DNA of 64,000 nucleotides. Origin: Copromyces sp. CBS 386.78 (Eukaryota; Ascomycota; Sordariomycetes; Sordariales; Sordariaceae). Of this stretch, positions 33,130 to 42,647 are shown piece after piece. The notes below the pieces were generated by a model that made no database searches, had not been told where the DNA came from, and saw only the letters and a list, made by a program, of their open reading frames with translations. The stretch spans positions 42,054-106,053 of the forward strand of contig MU839163.1 in the NCBI GenBank assembly GCA_030685235.1, read 5' to 3'. The position numbers and the translations under genes were made by a program. Numbering within the stretch: position 1 is the stretch's first letter; every line of letters starts with the position of its first letter.

Positions 33130-33694
33130 ATTTGGTTTGACTGGCCAAAGGGCAAGGGGCAAAAGAAGCTGCGAAAGCGGGTTTTTGGTCCCGAACCGAA
33201 CCCAGCCAGGGGAAGGAAAAAATACAAAAAAACAATTGGAAAAATTCCTGGCTCGAAGGTCGATTGGATTGTGTGCTGGTCGTTGGGCTGGTAAAATAGT
33301 GCAATGATTCATCGCTCCTTTCCCCTGGACATCTATTTGTTCCTCTTGCGCATTTTCCAGTGATGGTGACATGATTGCGATGGGACTAGAAGAAGCTCGA
33401 TGAACGAGGGATAAGGGAGTAATTGAAGTCGTGGACCGCCTGATCTACAAGACAGCTCTCCATGGGCGACAACTGACAACAACGCCATGTCGGACTCTGG
33501 TCATGACTTGTTCTGAGCAAAGCACTCGATACAAGATACGCTGACCCGTACCGGAAAAAAAGGGATCAACACTTCAAAATCTTGCATGTTGCTTGATGTC
33601 CAAAAGGATAATATCTACAGTAATTTACATACGCCTCGCTGGTAAGGTCACTATATATCATACAACTCTCAACCGACACTCCCTCCGCTCGACC
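33130..33694. other. 3' flanks of two convergent genes
   Basis: No coding sequence or repeat supported in these 565 bases. Confidence 0.45.
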
Positions 33695-36016
33695 TTATGC
33701 GTTCCAGTTCACCGTGCCCAACTGCTCCTCGGGCTGGCGCGAAGGACCCTCGTTTTGGGCATCCTCAGGCTTAACCGCCTCCTCAACCTTGGGAGCCTCC
33801 TCGACCTTGGGAGCCTCCTCAGTCTTGGGAGCCTCCTCAGTCTTGGGAGCCTCCTCGACCTTGGGAGCCTCCTCAGTCTTGGGAGCCTCCTCAGTCTGCA
33901 CAGGGGCAGCAGTCTCCTCTTTAGGAGCCTCCTCCTGCGGCTGCGGCAACTGGCCCCTCTCCTTCCAGCCCAACCCATGCAGCTGGGCCACACCGATGGC
34001 CAAGGGAATGCCGCCCTCCTTCTCCGCCAACTTCCACTGCAACTTATCCTCCATGGCCTTGTACACCTGATGGCTGATATACGTGCCCTTCAGCCACCTC
34101 TCGGCGCCCTCCGCCTGTCCTTCCGTCTTGAACTCCCTGCGTCCGTGCAAGACACGCCAGTTATCGAAAATCACACACTCGCCCTCCTTCATCTTGAGCT
34201 CAAACATATTCTCCTCCGCGCTAATCTCGCGCTCAAACTCCTTGGCCGCCGGCAACCACTTGGTCATGTCCCTCCCCTTCTCCTCCGCCACCACCATATT
34301 CCCCCCCTCGTCCTGAACGAGCTTATTCCCAATCACGTTCCTCGCCGTGGGGCCCTGCTGCTGCCGGTCAAACGGCGCCTGGAAGGGCGGCGCCCAGTGG
34401 ACCCTGCTTAGAAAACCCTGGCTTCCGCCTATCCGTCCAGCGTAGCGGAACGTGTTGCGGCTCATGTGGTAGTCGTTGCCGTTGCGGTGGTAGTGAAACT
34501 GCGGCGAGCGGTTGTTGTACAGCTGGGTGAAGGCCTCGGGTTTGTTGAGTTCGAGGGAGTACGCAGCGCGCGCGCCGTCGGCGAACAAAGACTCGCCGCC
34601 TTCAAAGGAGTTGGCGATGCAGTGGAGGAGCTGCAAGCGGGGAGGGGGGTCGATGTACATCAGGTCTTGGTGCAGACCCAAGAAGACGTTGGTGTAGGCT
34701 ACGTTTTCGGCGCGAGGTTTGGAGCGCACGTCCCAGGTGGAGCCATAGAAGGTGTGCATGAGGATGCCGATGCGGTTGGCGATCTTTTCAACTTGCGATT
34801 CGACGAGCGCGCGGTCGGACGGGATCGAGTGGACGAAGAGGATGCCAAAACGGGCGAGCGACTCGAAGGCTTTCCAGAAGGCCTCGTCGGAGGTCAGCCA
34901 GTCGTTGTACGAGACGCGCAGGTCGCCGGAGTCGATTTGTTCTTGGAGCTTGGACCGGTCCCAAAGCGTGCGCTCGACGGGGAGGAGGCTGCCGGCCAAG
35001 TGGTGGGGAAGCTGCCAGGAGAAGATGTCGGAGGAGTCGTAGGTGGAGGTGTGCGTGGTGGCTCCGGATGTGCCGTTGGCGCTGACGGTATCGTTGGCCC
35101 AGATGACGGTGATGGAGCCGTCAGCGGCGTTGACCTCGGCGCTTTGGACCTCGAGGGTCTGGGGTAGAGAGGTGCTTGAGAAGTTCTTCTGGCCAGAGTC
35201 GGGGTTCACGCAGTGCGGGCACTTGCATGTGTCGCGCAGCCAGTGGAGGGACATGGACAGTTGCTTGGTGGTGCTGTCGGGCTGGGCCAGGGTGACGACG
35301 AGCTGCTGACTCCCATCGACCACCTTCACGGACTGTGGCGTGCCGGCCTTGAATTTGCGTGCTAATTTGACATTCTGCTCGTATAATTCAAGCAGCTTCG
35401 CTTTGTCCTGAGCAGGTCTTGAAGGAGACTGCCCTGTGAGTTTCCTTAGGTTGACGATGTCTTGCCGTAACGCTCCCCTTTCACTTCGGAACTTTTCATT
35501 GGCCTTCGTGAGCTGGACGATGTCGTTCTTCAACCCGGCGACTTCTTGCCGTAACGCTCCCCTTGCATTTCGGTACTTTTCATTGGACCTCGTGAGCTGG
35601 ACAATGTCGTTTTTCAACACGGAGACTTCAGAGTCGTGCTTCTTCTTAAGTGCTGCTATTTCGTTCCTTTCATTGTCCCTGCCGGGTCCCTTCTCGTCGT
35701 CTTTCTTCCCGGTTCCCTTTAGCTGGGCGATGTCCTTCTTCAACTGGCCGAGTTCATTCTCGAACTTTGCCTGGATTGCTGCCAATCCGTCCGCTTCCTT
35801 GTTGGCTCTCTTACTCTTCTCGGAATAAACCTTACGAATAGGCACCTGGGGCTTGGCCGACTCGGCAGGTTCGGCACTGTCTGCGGTGGCAGGAGGGGTA
35901 GAAGAAGTATCATCGCGAAGAGCTGCCGACGAGGACAAAGTGCGGATCGTCGTGGTTGATCGCGTAAGGGCGAATCGGCCCCGCACGAGGGGAGCGGCTC
36001 CAAGCTGGCGAAGCAT
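33695..36016 (-). CDS. Gamma-butyrobetaine-dioxygenase-like 2-oxoglutarate/Fe(II) oxygenase with coiled-coil and repeat extensions
   Basis: The start is the ATG at 36016 (MLRQLGAAPLVRGRFALTR, a likely mitochondrial presequence). The longer frame to 36079 begins with GTG. The product has 773 residues, much longer than usual for the family. About residues 75-195 are a coiled coil with near-repeated units (LKNDIVQLTRSNEKYRNARG against LKNDIVQLTKANEKFRSERG). At about 237-310 lies the family N-terminal domain with its zinc site (CKCPHC). The TauD-like domain has HQD iron ligands near residue 449 and a distal His in VLHGRREF. The tail is EEAPKTEEAPKVEE repeats. The core reaction would be the last step of carnitine synthesis; trimethyllysine dioxygenase is the alternative. 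Confidence 0.82.
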   Translation of the reverse strand: MLRQLGAAPLVRGRFALTRSTTTIRTLSSSAALRDDTSSTPPATADSAEPAESAKPQVPIRKVYSEKSKRANKEADGLAAIQAKFENELGQLKKDIAQLKGTGKKDDEKGPGRDNERNEIAALKKKHDSEVSVLKNDIVQLTRSNEKYRNARGALRQEVAGLKNDIVQLTKANEKFRSERGALRQDIVNLRKLTGQSPSRPAQDKAKLLELYEQNVKLARKFKAGTPQSVKVVDGSQQLVVTLAQPDSTTKQLSMSLHWLRDTCKCPHCVNPDSGQKNFSSTSLPQTLEVQSAEVNAADGSITVIWANDTVSANGTSGATTHTSTYDSSDIFSWQLPHHLAGSLLPVERTLWDRSKLQEQIDSGDLRVSYNDWLTSDEAFWKAFESLARFGILFVHSIPSDRALVESQVEKIANRIGILMHTFYGSTWDVRSKPRAENVAYTNVFLGLHQDLMYIDPPPRLQLLHCIANSFEGGESLFADGARAAYSLELNKPEAFTQLYNNRSPQFHYHRNGNDYHMSRNTFRYAGRIGGSQGFLSRVHWAPPFQAPFDRQQQGPTARNVIGNKLVQDEGGNMVVAEEKGRDMTKWLPAAKEFEREISAEENMFELKMKEGECVIFDNWRVLHGRREFKTEGQAEGAERWLKGTYISHQVYKAMEDKLQWKLAEKEGGIPLAIGVAQLHGLGWKERGQLPQPQEEAPKEETAAPVQTEEAPKTEEAPKVEEAPKTEEAPKTEEAPKVEEAPKVEEAVKPEDAQNEGPSRQPEEQLGTVNWNA
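33770..33905 (-). repeat. Tandem repeat encoding EEAPK[TV]
   Basis: Copies of an 18-bp unit with consensus GGAGCCTCCTCRGTCTTG on the plus strand encode EEAPKT or EEAPKV in the tail of the dioxygenase-like protein. Confidence 0.8.
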
Positions 36017-36172
36017 GGCGTCGTCGTGGGGATCGGGAGCTTGGTAAACAGTCGGCGGCGGCGGACGACGGAAGATCACCTAAGGTCGGGTAGGAGGAAA
36101 AGAACTGCTTCGGCGCAAGGATGGACGGGATGAATTTGGTGGAGGTGCGAGTTGCCGGCGCCAAGGTACCTA

Positions 36173-36503
36173 CAGTCAGCACCCCTGTAAATGCAACACC
36201 CTCTGGGAGCAACCCCCTGCAATTGCAACAGTAACCCCCAAAACACCCCTTTTTGTAAGAGGAAGCGCAAACCTGCAATTAGCAACAGCAAAAATAGGGA
36301 TTTGCTCTTAGGTTTGTATAGCAGAATGCAAAAAGCGGGTCTGGTAGAGGGCAAATATTATTTGGTATACTTATTTTAGTATATCTTTTCTAACGGGTTA
36401 GAGAGAAAATGGTCTGTACACGGCACCACTTAGAGCAACACCCCTCTAATTGCAACACTTGGAGCCAGATTTTGGGTGTTGCTGGAACTAGGATGCTGAC
36501 TAC
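36173..36503. mobile_element. Short inverted-repeat element with Fot1/pogo-like ends
   Basis: The left end reads AGTCAGCACCCCTGTAAATG and continues to GCAACACCC. The right end, read inward, reads AGTCAGCATCCTAGTTCCAG and continues to GCAACACCC, giving about 21 matches in 29 positions. The AGTCA.GCACCC..GTAA pattern resembles termini of fungal Fot1/pogo transposons. The motif CAATTGCAAC recurs inside. No clear TA duplication could be assigned, so ends may be mutated. It lies in the promoter region of the dioxygenase-like gene. Confidence 0.45.
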
Positions 36504-37021
36504 TCAAAGCTTTATGCGGGGTAGCGGGAGCTTGCACTTGGCGCCAAGCCGTCATTCTCCGTATAAATAAGGTACCCTCGGCAGGTTTGGGTTTCCTGAG
36601 CTACCCCTGAACTTTGTTTACTTTCTGGTTTCCTCTTTTTGTCAGGCGAAAAATGGCAACGTAACCAATTGATTGGATCGAAGAAGGGTGAACAGGCGAA
36701 ATGAACCCCATAATTTGAACAAGAGATTCGTGACCAGCCGTGGTTCCTTCCTGTCTGTCATCTTGGGACTGACTGCCATGGTGAGTTCCTTCCCTGTGTG
36801 TCTGTCTTCCTTCCTGACAAGTGTGTCGCTCTCCATCGACTTCCATCCTACCTACACTAGGTTATACTCCATGGCGGAGTAGGAGTCTTGGGTCTTTGCC
36901 CGTCGCTCCCGACAATTTTCTTTTCTGATCATGCGGTGGGAACGGAGATTGAATTGTGGAAATGCAGGCTGAGAACCGGTTAATTTAGTCCTTTTCCAAA
37001 TGCGCTACTCTATATTACATT
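36504..37021. other. Intergenic stretch
   Basis: A TATA-like CGTATAAATAAGG lies near 36560. No gene is supported in this interval, which separates the dioxygenase 5' region from the 3' end of the membrane-protein gene. Confidence 0.4.
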
Positions 37022-38661
37022 CTACATCCTCACGCCTTTCTTTGACTCCCCCATGTCCTCCATCTCATGCCCATGCTGCGTCTGCTCCCTCTCATCCGTT
37101 CCATCCAAAATATCATCATGATGGTGATACTCAATCTTGACCTCCTGCGTCATCAAGATCTTTCCGCTATTTCTTGAGGTAGCCACCTCACTCGCACTTC
37201 TACCGCGATTCTCCAAGTCATGCACAGGCAAAATAGCCCGATCGCTCGCACTGTCATCAGTTGGGCCATGACACCCTCTACCACCTGAAGGCAACGATAA
37301 GCAACCCGGTTCATCGACACCATCGCTACCCTTGCGACGGTGTTGAGACAGCTTGTCGAAGACCGAACGAAAGCTTCCACTGGTCAGCGTGGTACTCCTG
37401 CCAGTCAACATCGTACTACCCCCGGAACCGTTCTTGGCCCTCGACGTCGCCGAGCGCTGTTTGCTGCCGTGCGAGCGATACTGCGCCAGCAACTTGTTGC
37501 GAAGTTTTTTGCAGAAGCCGCGGTAGACGGGGATGCAAGAGGCCATGATGGTGGTGGCCGTCTCGGCGGTGGACCATACTATGATCACGCCTGAGTCGTC
37601 TGCTTCCCTTCATTAGCTTCCAGTGGTGGTAAGGTGAGGTCCGCGGGGTGCAAACTCACAAGTATAATTCTCACTCGTAATCCCCCTCATCTTCACCGCC
37701 GACACAAAGGCCGTCGCCCCAGCCACCGCGCCCACGCTCATCGTCACCGCGACAGCCGTCTTCTCCCTCTTCCCCAGTCTTGTGCCCCAAATCGTCTTCC
37801 ACGGTACCACCGCCAGCAAGATATCATAAGTCCCACTCATGCTTGCCGCAAACGTCGCGAACCCGTTCAGTGGTCCAATCATCACACACATATCCGGATT
37901 CCCCAGCGCAGCCGGCGATCCGCATTTTGGGATCCACACCAAGATTCCCTGCGCGCCCTTGACGAGGCAGGTGGTTATGATTACGAACCAGACTATGCAG
38001 ATGTTGAATTGGCGTTGATCTGGCCACCCGGTGGAAGAGGAGGTGGTGGTGGTGGAGCCACCCCGCTGGAAGAGCCGGAGCAAAGTGACGGCCCATGAAG
38101 ACTTGGAGATGGCGACGGCAAACATGGAGAACATGGCGCCGAAGTGGTCGCCGACGAGCGTGAGGCGCGGAATGTTGATGGCGGGCGAGCGGATGTCGCA
38201 GGGGTAGTGGCCGAGGCCGAAAAGGGAGATGCTAACTTGGTCGAGGATACCGGAGAGGGTGAGGGTGACCTTTGTTTCAGTGGTCGTTAGCCACGGGGAC
38301 CATGGGGGATTGGGGACAGAACGGAAGAGAGACAAACCCAAGCGCAAGTAAGAATGTAATCATCCCACCACAACCCCTTCAGCCGATACATCTTGAGGTA
38401 CACCCTCAAAGCAAGAAAAAGCCCCGAAATGGAGATAAGGACCCAAAGCCCCGCGGAAACTTCGGGGCCTCGGTTGGGGATAGGCCCGGTTTCGAGCCCG
38501 GCCAGGCGGCGGCCGCAGTAGCATTCCGGCCTATACATGGGGCCGAGTGGTGCTCCGTGTCCCGAGCCGTTAACAACGACAGCGGGGGCATCAACAGGGG
38601 AAATCCCCCGCTTGGTGAGAGTGGCGAGGAAATCCATTGTTTTTGTCGTGTTTGCTATCAT
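37022..38661 (-). CDS. Fungal seven-helix rhodopsin-like integral membrane protein
   Basis: Three exons, 38661-38338, 38269-37660 and 37599-37022, give 503 residues. Introns of 68 and 60 bases were placed by GT..AG sites and frame, the first with a CTAAC branch site. The N-terminal exon has Cys residues (PECYCGRR) and the first helix (LWVLISISGLFLALRVYLKM) followed by KGLWWDDYI, a hallmark of this family. Further helices include FGAMFSMFAVAISKSSWAVT, FNICIVWFVIITTCL and DILLAVVPWKTIWG. The ending ENYTYDSGVIIVWSTAET is also typical. The C-terminal 150 residues are a polar cytoplasmic tail. Relatives include Pth11-type receptors; the ligand is unknown and no CFEM domain is present. Confidence 0.85.
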
Positions 38662-40267
38662 TGGGTTATCGTGGGTGGTTGAAAAGACGATGACGCCGAC
38701 GGGATATGGTAAGCAGGGTCAGAGACAGGGACAGCTTCAATGGAATGGGATTGACGACGAGTCGTTAGCTGCTGGACTGCTTGGCCATTGAACTGCTCGA
38801 TGGGATCACCTGGAGTTCAGGGAGGAAGAGATAACGCGAGATGGAGACCCCACGGACGGGGAGAAGCGGTCTACTAATAATTTCGATGTCCATGGGGACA
38901 AAATGAGGGACAGACAGCAGAATGCTGAGTGGCGTTGAGGATGGCGTGGACGACCACGTTTTCTGCGCCCAAATCACCCACATTTCGAGCTCATGCATCA
39001 CCAGCGAGATGCTGGTGGTGCGGGAGGTCGAAATCTGGATCACATTGTACACTAGCGGATGGGGTTACCGAACCGTTGTGGCGTCCGCTGGTTATCGACA
39101 TGTCAGTGTTGGTGTACGATGGCGCACACTATTGAAAAGAGAATTTAGGATCGAGTTACGGCGACAGGATCAAACACGGCGATCTTGGAAAAGCACGGTC
39201 AGGTTCAAGCGTGGGAGGTAACCATCGTGCCATGGCACCAACCCAACATCAAAACCCCTTGCCTGGGGCATCGGCTTGAGATTGCGATATGGATTGTGAT
39301 TAGGCACATTGTTCCCAACCCGTTTCTCGTTGGACGCGATACGGATCTCGATACGAACCAGTGGATTTGGAAGTGCATCCTGCATTCCAGATGGTTTGTC
39401 TGTATCCGGCGAAAACAGCGGAGGAAACGATCTGCTGTTCTCATAACGACGGGGAAGCTGACCCGGGATTCCGGTCGGTGTCTTGAGTCCAATGCTTTCA
39501 GCCGCTGTCACAGGCACAAGAGATATGAAGTCGGTTTTCATGGGAAGATGGAAGCGATGTCAAGCATGGCAAACATGTAATGACAATAGACGCCACATCA
39601 ATCTGCACAGGGCAGACCGCCTAATAGGCGCGCAAGAATAAAACACACGCAAACACCCACGATTGCGCGGTTGACGATACTAGAACAGGAAGGCCATCTC
39701 CGGCTTCTTCACACAAGTTCCAGACATTTCTCTCCATCGTCGGTACCACGCCCTTCAAGTTCGCCTCAAGAATTCGATCAGGTACACTAGCAACCTCTTC
39801 ATGCCTTGGAAATCGGATTGTTTGCTACCCAGGAGAAAGCAAACAATTGCTTTTTCACTTTCCAACCGTTGACCCCTTCGGCGGTGGGGGATAGCAATCG
39901 TTGGCCAGTGATGGTTCTCAAGCAGGGGCACTGACGAGCGAGTGGCTTGCATACCGGTTAACTCCGTACATAATGGTGGTTCGTCATTGGTCCATTTGAG
40001 ATATAATTACATTCTCACCACCACCCTCGCGCAAGATGCTCAGTGCGGACGGTTCCTGTCCCGGTTTCTTAAGACTCTTGGGTTTCGCCTAGGTTGCACT
40101 CGCTAGAACGAGGCTCTTCCAGAACAAAGTCCCAAGATGACGCGTATAACATTTTGATATTCGATATCCAAAAAAAGAAAACGATGTCGTAGACGCCAAT
40201 TCCTCCCCAATCATTCGCTATCGGTCGCCATGACTCTCCTGTTCCACATCCCCGTGATGCCTCGGAA
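38662..40267. other. Intergenic region, one doubtful minus-strand frame
   Basis: A minus-strand frame at 39170-39541 (beginning MKTDFISLVPVTAAESIGLK) reads somewhat like protein. It might splice to sequence near 39130-39000 (MSITSGRHNGSVTPSASVQ), but no firm splice pair was found. Nothing else is supported. Confidence 0.3.
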
Positions 40268-40565
40268 TTAGGTAGGAGAAGCGCTCAGCTTGGCAATCTC
40301 GTCCTTGTAGTCACTTCCACTTGAACCCGAATCCTCGTTTTGCTCGCTCGAACTAGAGGTCGTATCCGTGGACGAAGAAGACTCGGTTTGTGTCTTTTTG
40401 TTCGCTCTGTCCTTGGCCATTTGCCTCCTGCGTATCCATTCGTCAGCAAGGGGCTCGAAAGAAGCATCGTAGTTGAGTAGTAGGTCATAGGACGCACTCC
40501 TTATCATGGATGTACTTGTTCTCGAACGCTTTCTCGCGATCGGCAAGGGGGTTAGGGGAGTCCAT
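40268..40565 (-). CDS. Small spliced gene with a REKAFExxY motif (DUF1476/ATPase-inhibitor-like)
   Basis: Exon 1 (40565-40498) encodes MDSPNPLADREKAFENKYIH and continues DK. A 70-base intron follows (donor GTGCGT, branch site CTGAC, acceptor GCAG at 40428). Exon 2 (40427-40268) encodes RQMAKDRANKK and a Ser/Glu-rich tail. The product has 75 residues. The unspliced frame would give an unrelated start, so the intron decides the protein. LADREKAFENKY matches the start of DUF1476 proteins (the bacterial zeta ATPase inhibitor) and resembles the REKA..E..Y stretch of mitochondrial IF1, so binding to F1-ATPase is possible. No mitochondrial presequence is obvious. The family link is by motif only. 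Confidence 0.65.
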
Positions 40566-42647
40566 TTTCGATCGGCGTTGGTTCGTAATAGTTAATTGTT
40601 GAAACTTAGAGTTTTATGGGCCGCGAATTGAAGATGATTGTCGCTACAAAATTCAATTAGTATATTGACAGAAAGAGGAAGGAGAGGGCACAATACGAGA
40701 GGGGTGCAATGCGCTTTCGCTTCCTCTACGTCACGTCAACTAGTGCGCTACGTTGCGTTTACGTCACTGGAGTCGCTGTACCACAGTACCGCAAAGAGTC
40801 GCACAGGCCGCATCAGCCCTACATACAGTAATTCTAGGTGGGTGCAACTATAGGGCAGCTGGACTTGTGGGTTCTTATAATAGCTAAACGCTACTCCCCG
40901 TTCGGTTGGCACGTGCGTTTCCACTTTCAACGACATTCGATCGCAACTGCCAAAACATCATTGGGACACTCGACAATTGTCGGACCATAATACCGTGATA
41001 ACATTCTAAACTTTGTTTCGGTATTTCCTAGGAGCTACTGGAGGACTTGTGCATTCCTCCATCTTGTCATTGAGGGTTCAAGGAGGTTCTCTCCTTCGGC
41101 TCCGTAACTGCCTTCTCAACATCTCCCAAACCAGGAAAGTGAGCATAATACTTCTCAAACGTGCTCCGGTTCTTCTGTGTTAGGAGGTTCCCTTGACCCA
41201 TGATTACCTTCTCTCAATCAAAACCAGGGCACACTTCCAAGTCCCCTACGTCCTCCCTCAGCTTCGTTCTACAACACCACTAATAGCAATAGTAACAACA
41301 ACATCAACACCATCGCCAACAGCACCACCAACACCTCATGACGATGCGCCATTTTGGGCGTCCCCTTATAACATGGTTTTACACTCCTGCTGATGGTTAT
41401 CAAAAGGATCTGGATGTGTCTTTCACATCTTTTCCTGTTTCTTTTCGCCCTGATGACTTTCCAGTCTTTATTCTTCCATGTTGTTGCGCTTTTGATTACC
41501 TTCACCAATTAATACCCCTAGCTTCTACCAATTCTCCACTTCAACTTCATTATAACCGTCAATGTGTTTCCTGCATGGGTCAAACCAACACCATTTTTAC
41601 GGCACGATCTCCAAGCCGCTTCAACAAAACAAAACACTTCCATTTTCGCATCACTCTACACCGCCATGAACATCAGAGGATGCATCAATCGACCAGAGAG
41701 ATATATTTGCCCTCACCCTCCCCGGGGGATATACCGTCGTCTTCAAATCAACACACTCGCGTTTCTATATGCCGCTTGTAGTAGTCGTTTCAGGAGCGAT
41801 ACTCCAGCACTTCGGGCGCATCACGATTCGATGAATAATAATGAAACCTCACGACCACCAACCTCACCGAGGATCACCACCAATGTCCAAGATTCGCCCG
41901 TTTCTGGCCTGTGAGCCTCAGCAAGCACCGCTTCGCCACAGAGAGATTAATTTGAAGATGATGACAGCAATGGCCTTCTATTTATCGCCGGTGAGGAGAG
42001 GTACGATGAGGAGGCATAGTCGATGCGCGCTTGCTTGGCCCGAGAAGCACTATACCCGTCAGATGGTTGAAGGGAGCCCCCGCGGAAGGAGCTGGCCACT
42101 TCTCCTCAACTCAAGTGGCATCACCACTGCCAAGAACACGGACACATGAGATGGCATACCCTTCACTGGCCCCGAGGTACCAATTTATCATTTTCGTCCC
42201 AAGTCTGGTTGTCAAGCTGCATATCAAGGCTTTCCTATTGAATCATATGGTGTCAATGGGTTCGGTCCGGTTTGCCAGTGGGTCCAACCATGGCAATTTG
42301 CGCTTGCTATTGTTGCTTCCCAATTCCTATTGACTCATTGCGTGAACAATTGAACCTGGGCCAGCAATTATGTGCTCAACAACCGATTATTTCAAGCTCG
42401 CCTTTTGCCCAAATCCTTTCGCTGAACTTCTTCCTTACGACTCTTCCAGGGAAGTGGAATTTTGTCACCTCCTCCTCGCAACTTCAGCGTTGATCTCAAA
42501 GCGTCCAGCAAGCTCGCCTTTCGCCTTTCTATCTCTTAGACAAAAAACATTCCATTTTCCTCGGATCTATCACCAAAACTTGTAGCCATTTCTTGCTATA
42601 GAGGTACACAGCACATTACGCCCATTCGCCAACACACCCACCCAACA
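40566..42647. other. Long intergenic region, nothing firm
   Basis: 2.1 kb of normal composition. An AAC/ATC-rich simple stretch lies near 41275-41335. A coding-like fragment starts at the ATG near 41832 (MNNNETSRPPTSPRITTNV) and runs to a stop after a possible donor GTGAGC. It could be the eroded start of another orphan gene, but no consistent exon chain was found. Confidence 0.35.
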
